A model generated the notes under the pieces. That model saw only the letters and a list, made by a program, of their open reading frames with translations, had not been told where the DNA came from and did no database searches. A DNA stretch of 64,000 nt from Leucobacter sp. L43 (GTDB lineage: Bacteria > Actinomycetota > Actinomycetes > Actinomycetales > Microbacteriaceae), in contig NZ_JAENJG010000001.1 of the NCBI RefSeq assembly GCF_016597785.1, forward strand, positions 1,674,001-1,738,000, written 5' to 3'. A program made the translations under genes and the position numbers. Position 1 is the stretch's first letter. The number at the start of each line of letters is the position of its first letter. Of this stretch, positions 42,275-50,332 are shown piece after piece.

Positions 42275-43293
42275 GACGAGGTCCTCCGGGGCTTGCTGGT
42301 GAGCGTGGTGAGGAGTTCGCGGACGCGGCCCTCGACGTCGTCGCGGATAGCCTCGACGCCTTCGGGTGAGGCGAGGGCCGGGTCGCCGACGGCCCAGTCC
42401 TCATAGCGGACGCCCGGAATGATCGGACAGACGTCGCCGCACCCCATCGTGATGACGACATCGGCGGCGCGCACGGCGTCGTCGGTGAGCGGCTTCGGGT
42501 ACGCCTCCCCGGCCCCTCGATCAAGTTCGATCGCGGTGAGCAGGGAGCGCACACGCGGGTGCACCTCGGCGGCCGGGGTCGAGCCGGCCGACCGGGCGAG
42601 GACAGCACCGTCGGCGAGCTGGTTGACGATGGCCGCGGCGAGTTGAGACCGGCCCGCATTCTGAACGCACACGAACAGAACTTGCGGCACCCCGGTTCCG
42701 CGGTCGCGAGTCAGGTCGGCAAGACGCTGCCGGGCAAAGCGCTCAGTGAGCGGGATCAGGTGACGGGTGACCTTCGCGGAACGTACCAAGCCCGCGAACG
42801 ACTCGCGCACGATTGAGATCACGAGATCACGATGCAAGTCGGCCCATTCATCGGCAAGCTCCTCGCCGAGACGCGTGAATCGACCGTCGAGCTCGCGCAT
42901 CGCCTCGTCACTGGGCCTGGCTTCATCGGAGGCATCGGCGACTGCTGCAGGGGCGAACGCGTCGAGCAGGGCTGCGACGGCGCGCTGTTTCGCAGGCGCG
43001 ATCCGATACCAGACCCACGTGCCGCGTCGGTCCGACAGCAGCATGCCGGTCTCCTTCAGCACTTTCAGGTGGTGTGAAACGGTTGGTTGAGACACGTCGG
43101 CGAGCTCCGCGAGGTCGCACACGCAGGATTCACCCCGCGGATCGGTCGCGATCGCGGACAACATTCGCAGCCGCAGCGGGTCGGCGAGCGCTTTGAGTGC
43201 CCGGGCCACGGTTGTGGCAGCAGCTGTGCTGATCGCGTGCGTCGTCGATACCCCGCACATCTCGGCGTCGGGTATGGCGGTCGTGCGGGTCAT
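42271..43293 (-). CDS. ArsR-type regulator fused to arsenate reductase domain
   Basis: A 340-residue fusion. The ArsR winged HTH spans about residues 25-115, with Cys57 and Cys59 (ESCVCDL) and Cys13 as candidate As(III) ligands and SQPTVSHHLKVLKETGM as recognition helix. A helical linker at about 135-195 joins it to an LMW-phosphatase ArsC domain with Cys209-x5-Arg215 (CVQNAGRS) and MGCGDVCP. One protein could both sense arsenite and make it. It overlaps acr3 and arsC by ATGA on each side. Confidence 0.9.
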   Translation of the reverse strand: MTRTTAIPDAEMCGVSTTHAISTAAATTVARALKALADPLRLRMLSAIATDPRGESCVCDLAELADVSQPTVSHHLKVLKETGMLLSDRRGTWVWYRIAPAKQRAVAALLDAFAPAAVADASDEARPSDEAMRELDGRFTRLGEELADEWADLHRDLVISIVRESFAGLVRSAKVTRHLIPLTERFARQRLADLTRDRGTGVPQVLFVCVQNAGRSQLAAAIVNQLADGAVLARSAGSTPAAEVHPRVRSLLTAIELDRGAGEAYPKPLTDDAVRAADVVITMGCGDVCPIIPGVRYEDWAVGDPALASPEGVEAIRDDVEGRVRELLTTLTSKPRRTSS

Positions 43294-44396
43294 GTGGTCC
43301 TCACATCGGGAGCAGTGACAATTTCAGGGGCGTACGGGTCGGTGTGGAACCAGGCTCTGGCTGCCCACAGCGAGACGTAGACGAGGCCGACCAAGACGGG
43401 GACCTCGATGAGGGGGCCGACGACCCCGGCGAGCGCCTGGCCCGAGGTTGCACCGAACGTGCCGATGGCGACGGCGATCGCCAACTCGAAGTTGTTTCCC
43501 GCTGCGGTGAACGCCAGTGCCGTAGATCGCGCGTAGCCCAGACCGAGCCCTTTGCCGAGCAAGAGGCCCGCGAACCACATCACGCCGAAGTAGATGAGCA
43601 GCGGCAACGCGATGCGCGCAACGTCGAGCGGGTTCGACGTGACCTGTTCGCCTTGCAGCGCGAACAGCAGCACAATCGTGAACAGCAGCCCGTACAGCGC
43701 CCAGGGTCCGATCCTCGAGACGAACGTATCGTCGTACCATTCGCGTCCCCTCCGACGCTCGCCGATGAACCGGGATGCGAATCCAGCGAGGAGCGGGACA
43801 CCGAGGAACACCAGCACGTTGAGTGCGATCTTCCACACGGAGATGTCGAGTCCCTGCGTATCCAGACCGAGCCAGCTCGGGAGGATGGTCAGGTAGAACC
43901 AACCGAGGAGAGAAAATGCGACGACCTGGAAGACCGAGTTGATTGCGACGAGTACGGCGGTCGCTTCTCGGTCGCCACAGGCGAGGTCGTTCCAGATCAC
44001 GACCATCGCAATGCAGCGCGCGAGCCCCACGATGATCAGCCCAGTGCGATACTCGGGCAGGTCGGTCAAGAAGATCCACGCGAGCGCGAACATGACAGCG
44101 GGCCCGACGAGCCAGTTCAGTATCAGCGAGGAGACCAGGAGCTTCTTGTCTCCGGCGACAGCGGCAACCTTGTCATAGCGGACCTTCGCGAGCACCGGGT
44201 ACATCATCACGAGCAGGCCCAGGCCGATCGGAATCGAGATCCCGCCAATTTCCATCGCGGACAACGCGTCGGAGAGCGCGGGGACGAAGCGGCCGAGCAG
44301 CAACCCCACCATCATCGCGAGCCCGATCCAGAGCGGCATCCATTTGTCGAGCGTGGAGAGGCGCTTCGGAGTAGTGCGGATCGATGTGTCCGTCAT
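43290..44396 (-). CDS. acr3: ACR3-family arsenite efflux transporter
   Basis: A 368-residue, ten-helix arsenite exporter. GLARCIAMVVIWNDLACGD contains the essential Cys128, and LAFTAAGNNFELAIAVAI is a second family signature. ATG 44396 follows GGAGG at 7 nt. The start also overlaps, as ATGA, the stop of a 23-residue upstream frame. It is the first full gene of the operon acr3, arsR-arsC, arsC. Confidence 0.93.
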   Translation of the reverse strand: MTDTSIRTTPKRLSTLDKWMPLWIGLAMMVGLLLGRFVPALSDALSAMEIGGISIPIGLGLLVMMYPVLAKVRYDKVAAVAGDKKLLVSSLILNWLVGPAVMFALAWIFLTDLPEYRTGLIIVGLARCIAMVVIWNDLACGDREATAVLVAINSVFQVVAFSLLGWFYLTILPSWLGLDTQGLDISVWKIALNVLVFLGVPLLAGFASRFIGERRRGREWYDDTFVSRIGPWALYGLLFTIVLLFALQGEQVTSNPLDVARIALPLLIYFGVMWFAGLLLGKGLGLGYARSTALAFTAAGNNFELAIAVAIGTFGATSGQALAGVVGPLIEVPVLVGLVYVSLWAARAWFHTDPYAPEIVTAPDVRTT

Positions 44397-44464
44397 GCGC
44401 ACGCCTCCAGCATCGGGCACCCGCCGTACTGGGCCGTGATGCGCCCGAGTTCTTGATTCGACAT
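44393..44464 (-). CDS. Possible leaderless micro-ORF before acr3 (23 residues)
   Basis: A 23-codon frame, MSNQELGRITAQYGGCPM then LEACA, ends in ATGA with acr3. It has two Cys near its C-terminus. No ribosome site is seen, but TTGCGG, 17 bp, CAATAT and then 6 bp to the ATG form a good promoter for a leaderless transcript. The stop/start overlap suggests coupling to acr3. It could be a regulatory leader or a chance frame. Confidence 0.45.
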   Translation of the reverse strand: MSNQELGRITAQYGGCPMLEACA

Positions 44465-44500
44465 GTTTCTATATTGGAACCCGCCGATGTAGTCCGCAAG
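44465..44500 (-). promoter_or_regulatory. Arsenic operon promoter and dyad
   Basis: On the minus strand, TTGCGG is separated by 17 bp from CAATAT. TTCCAATATAGAAA (44466-44479) is an imperfect palindrome over the -10 box and is a candidate ArsR site. The spacing puts transcription start at or next to the ATG of the micro-ORF. Confidence 0.5.
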
Positions 44501-44574
44501 TCGAGTTGCGACTCTCCCCCGACTGTTCATGTTCGGGCCCCGCGTCTGGGAGCCATCAATACTGCGGGGCGTGT

Positions 44575-44627
44575 TTGCGCGCGGTGACGCGGCCCCCTAT
44601 TCTGGTATTCATTACCGAACGGTCAGT
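44575..44627 (+). promoter_or_regulatory. Promoter and TetR-type operator of the thiolase-paaZ operon (copy 1)
   Basis: TTGCGC (44575-44580), 17 bp, TATTCT (44598-44603) form a promoter. ACCGAACGGTCAGT at 44614-44627 follows at the expected transcription start. The 14-mer and its flanks match the site before paaA at 20 of 25 positions. The TetR protein encoded at 49602-50258 is the likely binder. Confidence 0.65.
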
Positions 44628-44669
44628 CACTAATTCGACTGACTCGGGCAGACACGGAGGTCACCGCCC

Positions 44670-45875
44670 ATGCCAGAGGCATTTCTCGTAGGCGGCGTGC
44701 GCACGCCGGTCGGCCGGCACGGGGGCGCTCTCGCTGCGATGCGCCCCGACGATCTCGCCGCGATCGTGGTGCGCGCGGCGGCCGAACGAGCCGCGATTCC
44801 CGGCTCTGAGATCGATGAGGTGATCCTCGGGGCTGCGAACCAGGCCGGGGAGGACAACCGCAATGTCGCACGCATGGCCGTCCTGCTCGCTGGCCTCCCC
44901 GACAGCGTGCCCGGCTACACGGTGAATCGACTCTGCGCGTCGGGCATGACCGCGGTGGCGAACGCATCGCAGGCGATTCGCGCGGGCGACGCCGACCTGA
45001 TCGTCGCCGGCGGCGTCGAATCGATGACCCGTGCGCCCTGGGTGCAGCAGAAGCCCGATCGGGCATGGGCGAAACCCGGCGCCCAATTCGACACGTCCAT
45101 CGGCTGGCGCTTCACGAACCCCGAGCTGCAGCGCCGCGACAAGGCGACGTACTCGATGCCCGAGACCGCTGAGGAGGTCGCCCGGGTCGACGGCGTGAGC
45201 CGGGAGGACGCCGACGCGTTCGCCGCCGAAAGCCATCGCCGCGCCCTGGCAGCCATCGCAGGCGGCCGCTTCATCGAGGAGATCGTGCCGGTCGCGGTCG
45301 CAGGACGACGCGGGGAGACCCGGATCGTCGACACGGACGAAGGACCGCGGCCGGGCACATCGATCGAGGTGCTCGCCGACCTGCGCCCGGTCGTCGACGG
45401 CGGCACCGTCGTAACGGCGGGCAACGCCTCCTCGTTGAACGACGGCGCCTCGGCGGTCGTCGTGGCGAGCGCCGAGGCTGTCGAGCGCCACGGCCTGAGG
45501 CCGCGGGCCCGCATCGTGACCAGCGTCTCCGTCGCCCTCGCCCCCGAGATCATGGGACTCGGGCCGGTTCCCGCGACGGAGAAGGCACTCGCCCGCGCTG
45601 GGCTCACGATCGACGACATCGGCTCGATCGAACTCAACGAAGCCTTCGCCTCGCAGTCGCTCGCCTGCATGCGACGGCTCAGTCTCGATCCCGCCCGCGT
45701 CAACGCCGACGGCGGCGCCATCGCGCTGGGGCACCCCCTCGGGTCTTCGGGGTCGCGCCTCCTCGTGACGCTCCTCGCCAGGATGGAGCGCGAGGGCTCG
45801 CGCTACGGCCTCGCGACGATGTGCGTCGGCGTCGGCCAGGGAACGGCGACGATCATCGAGCGGGTGGCCTCATGA
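44670..45875 (+). CDS. paaJ: 3-oxoadipyl-CoA / acetyl-CoA thiolase
   Basis: A 401-residue thiolase. Nucleophile Cys89 lies in NRLCASG; the His in GHPLGSSGSR and the Cys in CVGVGQG complete the site. In the phenylacetate pathway PaaJ thiolysis yields acetyl-CoA and succinyl-CoA. GGAGG lies 9 nt before the ATG. It starts an operon of thiolase, enoyl-CoA hydratase, hydroxyacyl-CoA dehydrogenase and PaaZ, all with tight overlaps. Confidence 0.9.
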   Translation: MPEAFLVGGVRTPVGRHGGALAAMRPDDLAAIVVRAAAERAAIPGSEIDEVILGAANQAGEDNRNVARMAVLLAGLPDSVPGYTVNRLCASGMTAVANASQAIRAGDADLIVAGGVESMTRAPWVQQKPDRAWAKPGAQFDTSIGWRFTNPELQRRDKATYSMPETAEEVARVDGVSREDADAFAAESHRRALAAIAGGRFIEEIVPVAVAGRRGETRIVDTDEGPRPGTSIEVLADLRPVVDGGTVVTAGNASSLNDGASAVVVASAEAVERHGLRPRARIVTSVSVALAPEIMGLGPVPATEKALARAGLTIDDIGSIELNEAFASQSLACMRRLSLDPARVNADGGAIALGHPLGSSGSRLLVTLLARMEREGSRYGLATMCVGVGQGTATIIERVAS

Positions 45876-46618
45876 CCGGCGCGGCCCTGCGCGTCGAGGA
45901 TCGCGGAGACTTCGTGCTGGCGACGCTCGATCGGCCCGAGAAGCGGAACGCGATCGACCTGGCCGTGATCGACGCACTGCACGAGCTGTGCGCCTCGCTC
46001 GAAGCGCACCCTCGAACGCTGGTGCTGCGAGGCGCCGGCGGCGCCTTCGCGGCCGGCGCGGACATCGCCCAGCTGCGGGAGCGGACGGCCGCTGACGCCC
46101 GCGCAGGCATCAACACCCGCGCGTTCTTGCGCGTGCACGCCCTCCCCATGCCGGTGATCGCGGTGCTCGAGGGGCACACGCTGGGCGGCGGCGCGGAGTT
46201 GGCGTACAGCGCCGACATCCGCATCGGCACGCAGTCCCTCACGATCGGCAACCCGGAGCCCGGCCTCGGCATCATCGCGGCGGCAGGAGCGAGCTGGCGG
46301 CTGCGGGAGATCGCCGGCGAGGGCATCGCCGCGGAGATGGTGCTCACCGGCCGCATCCTGTCAGGCGACGAAGCGTTCGCCGCCGGAATCGTCACCCATC
46401 TGCACGCCGACGGCGACGCGGCGTTCGCGACGGCGGTCGCCATTGCGAAGCGCGTGGCAGCACTCGACCCGGCTGCGGTGCAGGCGTCGAAGCGCGTGCT
46501 CGGCGCGCCCCGCTCCGCCCACCCGCAGGTCGATCTCACCGAACAGGCGATCCTCTTCGACAGCCCGGAGAAGCATCGGCGCATGACCGCCTTCCTCGAG
46601 CGAAAGCAGCAGCGATGA
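45872..46618 (+). CDS. paaF: Enoyl-CoA hydratase (PaaF-like)
   Basis: A 248-residue crotonase. The oxyanion-hole segment GGAFAAGADIAQL and the GHTLGGGAELAYSADIRIG loop are typical; the Glu in GNPEPGLGI lies where one catalytic acid is expected. It would hydrate 2,3-dehydroadipyl-CoA before the dehydrogenase step. It overlaps the thiolase and the next dehydrogenase by ATGA. PaaF is assigned by context because a second crotonase lies with paaABCDE. Confidence 0.85.
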   Translation: MTGAALRVEDRGDFVLATLDRPEKRNAIDLAVIDALHELCASLEAHPRTLVLRGAGGAFAAGADIAQLRERTAADARAGINTRAFLRVHALPMPVIAVLEGHTLGGGAELAYSADIRIGTQSLTIGNPEPGLGIIAAAGASWRLREIAGEGIAAEMVLTGRILSGDEAFAAGIVTHLHADGDAAFATAVAIAKRVAALDPAAVQASKRVLGAPRSAHPQVDLTEQAILFDSPEKHRRMTAFLERKQQR

Positions 46619-47493
46619 ACGCAGCGAACGAGAATCCGCGCATCGATACCGTTCCATCGCGCGTCGGCGTGCTCGGGGGCGGCCGCATGGGCGGCGGCAT
46701 CGCGCACGCCTTCCTGCTCGCGGGAGCCTACGTGGTGGTGGTCGAGCAGCACGTCGCGGCAGCCGACTCGGCGCGCGAGCGCATCGAGCGGAGCATCGAC
46801 GCATCGATCGCGCGCGGGCACGAGGGCGACGCTGCGCTGCTCAAGCAGGCGCTCACGGTCGCGACCAACATCACCGCGTTCGGCGCCTGCTCGCTCGTGA
46901 TCGAAGCGGTGCCGGAATCGCTCGAGCTCAAGACCGAGGCGCTCGCAGAGATCGAGCGGCAGCTCCCGCACGACGCCGTGATCGCGTCGAACACCTCGTC
47001 GATCCCGCTCACCCGACTGGCCGAGGCCCTCGACCGCCCGGACAGGTTCGTCGGCCTCCACTTCTTCAATCCGGTGCCGGCCTCATCGCTCATCGAGGTC
47101 GTGGTGAGCGCCGGTACCGCGCCCGAGCTGCCCGCGATCGCGGCCGGCTGGGCGCGCGCCTTGGGCAAAACACCGATCACCGTGCACGACGCGCCCGGAT
47201 TCGCCTCCAGCCGCCTCGGTGTGGCGCTCGCGCTCGAGGCGATCCGCATGGTCGAGCAGGGCGTCGCCTCGGCCGCCGATATCGACCTGGCGATGGAGCT
47301 CGGCTACCGGCACCCCGTCGGTCCGCTGCGCACCACCGACATCGTGGGGCTCGACGTGCGACTCGGCATCGCCGAGCAGCTCGAACGCGATCTCGGCCCG
47401 ACGTTCGCCCCGCCGCAACTGCTGCGCGACCTGGTGGCGGACGGGCGCCTCGGACGCAAGAGCGGCCGCGGCTTCTACGACTGGCCAGCATGA
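46615..47493 (+). CDS. paaH: 3-hydroxyacyl-CoA dehydrogenase
   Basis: A 292-residue dehydrogenase. VGVLGGGRMGGGIAHAF binds NAD, ASNTSSIPLTRLA carries the conserved Asn/Ser, and HFFNPVPASSLIEVV the catalytic His. The C-terminal domain (GRKSGRGFYDW) ends the protein. It would oxidise 3-hydroxyadipyl-CoA. Its stop overlaps an ATG that is in frame with paaZ through the Thr-Ser repeat. Confidence 0.9.
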   Translation: MNAANENPRIDTVPSRVGVLGGGRMGGGIAHAFLLAGAYVVVVEQHVAAADSARERIERSIDASIARGHEGDAALLKQALTVATNITAFGACSLVIEAVPESLELKTEALAEIERQLPHDAVIASNTSSIPLTRLAEALDRPDRFVGLHFFNPVPASSLIEVVVSAGTAPELPAIAAGWARALGKTPITVHDAPGFASSRLGVALALEAIRMVEQGVASAADIDLAMELGYRHPVGPLRTTDIVGLDVRLGIAEQLERDLGPTFAPPQLLRDLVADGRLGRKSGRGFYDWPA

Positions 47494-47528
47494 CCAGCAC
47501 CAGCACCAGCACCAGCACCAGCACCAGC
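47493..47528. repeat. Six tandem ACCAGC hexanucleotides before paaZ
   Basis: Six perfect hexamers (36 bp) fill most of the gap between paaH and paaZ, ending 18 bp before the paaZ ATG. They are in frame with paaZ and could encode MTSTSTSTSTSTST if translation began at ATG 47490. The same hexamer is found before the amidohydrolase at 5095. Confidence 0.95.
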
Positions 47529-47546
47529 ACGACAGGAGAGTCACCG

Positions 47547-49586
47547 ATGACCCGCACGCTGCAGAGCTACGTCCACGACGCATGGTGGAGCCCGGCCGAT
47601 ATCACCAGAGGCGCGGAGGTGCGCGACGCGACCACGGGAGAACCGGTGGCGATCGTGTCGAGCGAAGGTCTCGACCTCGCGGGCACGATGGAATACGCAC
47701 GGACGGTCGGCCAGCGCCATCTGGGCGAACTCACCTTCCATCAGCGCGCGGTGATCCTGAAGCAGCTCGCGCTGGCCCTGACCGAGCGCAAGGCCGAACT
47801 GTACGAGCTCTCGACGCGAACGGGCGCCACGAAGGCCGACTCCTGGGTCGATATCGACGGCGGCATCGGCGTGCTCTTCACCTATTCGGGCAAGGGGCGG
47901 CGCGAGCTGCCGAACGCGCGCGTGCAACTGGACGGTCCCGTCGAGCCCCTGTCGAAGGACGGCACGTTTCTCGGCCGGCACATCCGCACCACGCTCCCCG
48001 GCGTCGCGGTGCAGATCAACGCCTTCAACTTCCCGGTGTGGGGCGCACTCGAGAAGCTCGCGCCCGCCTTCCTCGCCGGCATGCCCACCATCGTGAAGCC
48101 GGCGACGCCGGGCGCATACGTCACCGAGCACCTCGTACGCATCATGGTCGAATCCGGGCTGCTGCCCACAGGATCCCTGCAGCTGGTCACAGGATCGATC
48201 CGCGAGGTGTTCGACCATGCGCGTCTCGGCGACGTCGTCGCATTCACCGGCTCGGCATCGACGGCCGACGGCTTGCGCCGCCATGACGCAGTGCAGGCCG
48301 GAGGGGTGATCTTCAGCGCGGAGACCGATTCGATCAACGCTTCGGTGCTCGGCCCGGACGCGGTGGCTGGGACGCCGGAATTCGACGCGTACGTGCGTCA
48401 GCTGGTCGCGGAGATGACCTCGAAAGCCGGGCAGAAGTGCACCGCCATTCGCCGTGCCATCGTGCCGCTCACGCTGGTCGACCCGCTCATCACCGCCGTG
48501 CGGGACCGGATCGCGTCGAAGGTCGTCGTCGGCGATCCGCGCGCGGACGGGACCACCATGGGCGCGCTCGCCTCGATCGAGCAGCGCGACGAGGTGCTGC
48601 GGCAGGTGCAGGCGCTCGTCGACGGCGGTGGTCGCATCGCGCTCGGAGACGGTCAGAATCCGGGCGAGGAGACGGCCTTCCTGGAGCCCATCCTGCTCCG
48701 CTTCGACGACGCCTGGGCGCCCCGGGTGCACGACACCGAAGCGTTCGGGCCTGTGGCCTCGGTGATCGGGTACGCGACTCCGGAGGAGGCGGCCGCGCTC
48801 GTCGTGCGCGGCGGCGGTTCGCTCGTCACGAGCGTCGCCTCGGCCGACCCCGAGTTCGTCGCCGGCCTCACGCGCATGAGCGCTGCAGCGAACGGACGCA
48901 TGCTCGTGCTCGACCGCACCGACGCGCGCAGCTCGACCGGCCACGGCTCGCCGCTGCCGAACCTGGTGCACGGCGGCCCCGGCCGTGCGGGCGGCGGTGA
49001 AGAGCTCGGCGGCGTGCGCAGCGTGTTCCACTACATGCAGCGCACGGCGATCCAGGGCAGCCCGGAGATGCTCACCGCGATCACCGGAGTGTGGCACGCA
49101 GGAGCCGCGACGCGCGATGAGGCGCACCCCTTCCGCAAATCGCTGCAGGAGCTGCGCGTCGGCGATCGGGTGGTATCGGAGGAGCGCGAGATCACCCTCG
49201 ACGACATCGCGCACTTCGCCGACTTCACCGGCGACACGTTCTACGCCCACACCGACGAGGCGGCCGCGGCTGCGAACCCCTTCTTCCCGGGCCGCGTCGC
49301 GCACGGCTACCTCCTGCTGTCATTCGCCGCAGGCCTCTTCGTCTCACCCGAGCCGGGGCCGGTGCTCGCGAACTACGGCCTCGAGAGCCTCCGCTTCATT
49401 ACGCCCGTATCGCCGGGCGACCGCATCAGAGTCGCGCTCACGGCGAAGCAGATCATTCCGCGCGAGACGGACGAGTACGGCGAGGTGCACTGGGACGCGG
49501 TGCTCACGAACCAGGAGGGCGAGATCGTCGCCACCTACGACGTGCTGACGCTGGTGTCGAAGACGCACGAGGCGGTGGCCGCCTGA
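47547..49586 (+). CDS. paaZ: Bifunctional oxepin-CoA hydrolase / aldehyde dehydrogenase PaaZ
   Basis: A 679-residue fusion. The aldehyde dehydrogenase domain covers about residues 1-525, with catalytic Cys298 (GQKCTA) and Glu259 (SAETDS). The C-terminal hot-dog hydratase domain (about 535-679) has GDTFYAHTDEAAA and GRVAHGYLLLS. It opens the oxepin ring and oxidises the aldehyde. ATG 47547 has AGGAG 7 nt upstream; ATG 47490 would add 19 Thr/Ser-rich residues. It is the last gene of its operon, convergent with the TetR gene. Confidence 0.94.
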   Translation: MTRTLQSYVHDAWWSPADITRGAEVRDATTGEPVAIVSSEGLDLAGTMEYARTVGQRHLGELTFHQRAVILKQLALALTERKAELYELSTRTGATKADSWVDIDGGIGVLFTYSGKGRRELPNARVQLDGPVEPLSKDGTFLGRHIRTTLPGVAVQINAFNFPVWGALEKLAPAFLAGMPTIVKPATPGAYVTEHLVRIMVESGLLPTGSLQLVTGSIREVFDHARLGDVVAFTGSASTADGLRRHDAVQAGGVIFSAETDSINASVLGPDAVAGTPEFDAYVRQLVAEMTSKAGQKCTAIRRAIVPLTLVDPLITAVRDRIASKVVVGDPRADGTTMGALASIEQRDEVLRQVQALVDGGGRIALGDGQNPGEETAFLEPILLRFDDAWAPRVHDTEAFGPVASVIGYATPEEAAALVVRGGGSLVTSVASADPEFVAGLTRMSAAANGRMLVLDRTDARSSTGHGSPLPNLVHGGPGRAGGGEELGGVRSVFHYMQRTAIQGSPEMLTAITGVWHAGAATRDEAHPFRKSLQELRVGDRVVSEEREITLDDIAHFADFTGDTFYAHTDEAAAAANPFFPGRVAHGYLLLSFAAGLFVSPEPGPVLANYGLESLRFITPVSPGDRIRVALTAKQIIPRETDEYGEVHWDAVLTNQEGEIVATYDVLTLVSKTHEAVAA

Positions 49587-49601
49587 CAGCCCCGGGCGGG
49601 G

Positions 49602-50258
49602 TCATCTGAAGTCGGCGACCTCGTTGACCCGCAGCCCGGAGCGCACGTAGGCGAGCACCGCGTCGGCGAGCGCGTCGGGGGTCTCGGGGCCATCCGGCCG
49701 GTACCACTCGACGAGCGAGTTCACGAGGCCGAACGTGAAGCGGGCGGCGAGCCCTGGATCGAGGTCGTCGCGGAGTGCGCCCTCGCTGCGCGCTCGCTCG
49801 AAGATGGCGCGCAGCCGCGCGGTGAGCGCACGGCGCCGCTCGAGCGCACGAAGCTCGACGTCGGAGTTGCCGTGCAGGCGGAGCAGCAGAATCAGATAGG
49901 GCTGCTGCTCGCAGGCGACGAGCACGGCGGCGCGCACGATCTCCCGGATCTGCCCCACCGCATCGGCTCGACCGGACGCCTCGCGTTCCCCGCCCTCGGC
50001 GGTGTCGCGCCCCTCGGCCTCGTCGAACACGCGCTCCAGCGCGCCGAGGGCGCGTTCGAGCGCGATCTCGAGCATCTCGGCCTTCGAGGCGAAGTGGTGG
50101 TAGACCGCCGACTTCGAGAGCCCCAGCCTGTTCGAGATCATGCCGAGCGACGAAGCGTCGTACCCGTGGTCGGTGAAGACCTGCACGATGACTTCGAGCA
50201 TGCTGCTCTGGTCGTATCCCGGTCGGCCCCTGCGGGGTGCTGCGTCCGAGCTCTCCAT
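49602..50258 (-). CDS. TetR-family repressor, probable regulator of phenylacetate genes
   Basis: A 218-residue TetR regulator. The HTH spans about residues 18-65 (ASSLGMISNRLGLSKSAVYH). The ligand domain continues to VEWYRP and a helical end. ATG 50258 has GAGGGG about 11 nt upstream; GTG 50285 is a longer alternative. It sits between the two paa operons, 75 bp after paaK on the same strand. It likely binds the shared 14-bp motif and is released by phenylacetyl-CoA (known for PaaR-type TetR proteins, inferred here). Confidence 0.87.
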   Translation of the reverse strand: MESSDAAPRRGRPGYDQSSMLEVIVQVFTDHGYDASSLGMISNRLGLSKSAVYHHFASKAEMLEIALERALGALERVFDEAEGRDTAEGGEREASGRADAVGQIREIVRAAVLVACEQQPYLILLLRLHGNSDVELRALERRRALTARLRAIFERARSEGALRDDLDPGLAARFTFGLVNSLVEWYRPDGPETPDALADAVLAYVRSGLRVNEVADFR

Positions 50259-50332
50259 GGATCTGTTCCCCTCAGGCTCGGTGACCCGCACCTCCAGAAG
50301 CGTGAGCGCGGTCTTCCGCGCTGCACGCAAAT

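Noticed and set aside
49590-49601. CCCCGGGCGGGG between paaZ and the TetR gene as terminator
   Set aside because: Only a 4-bp stem can form; not convincing.
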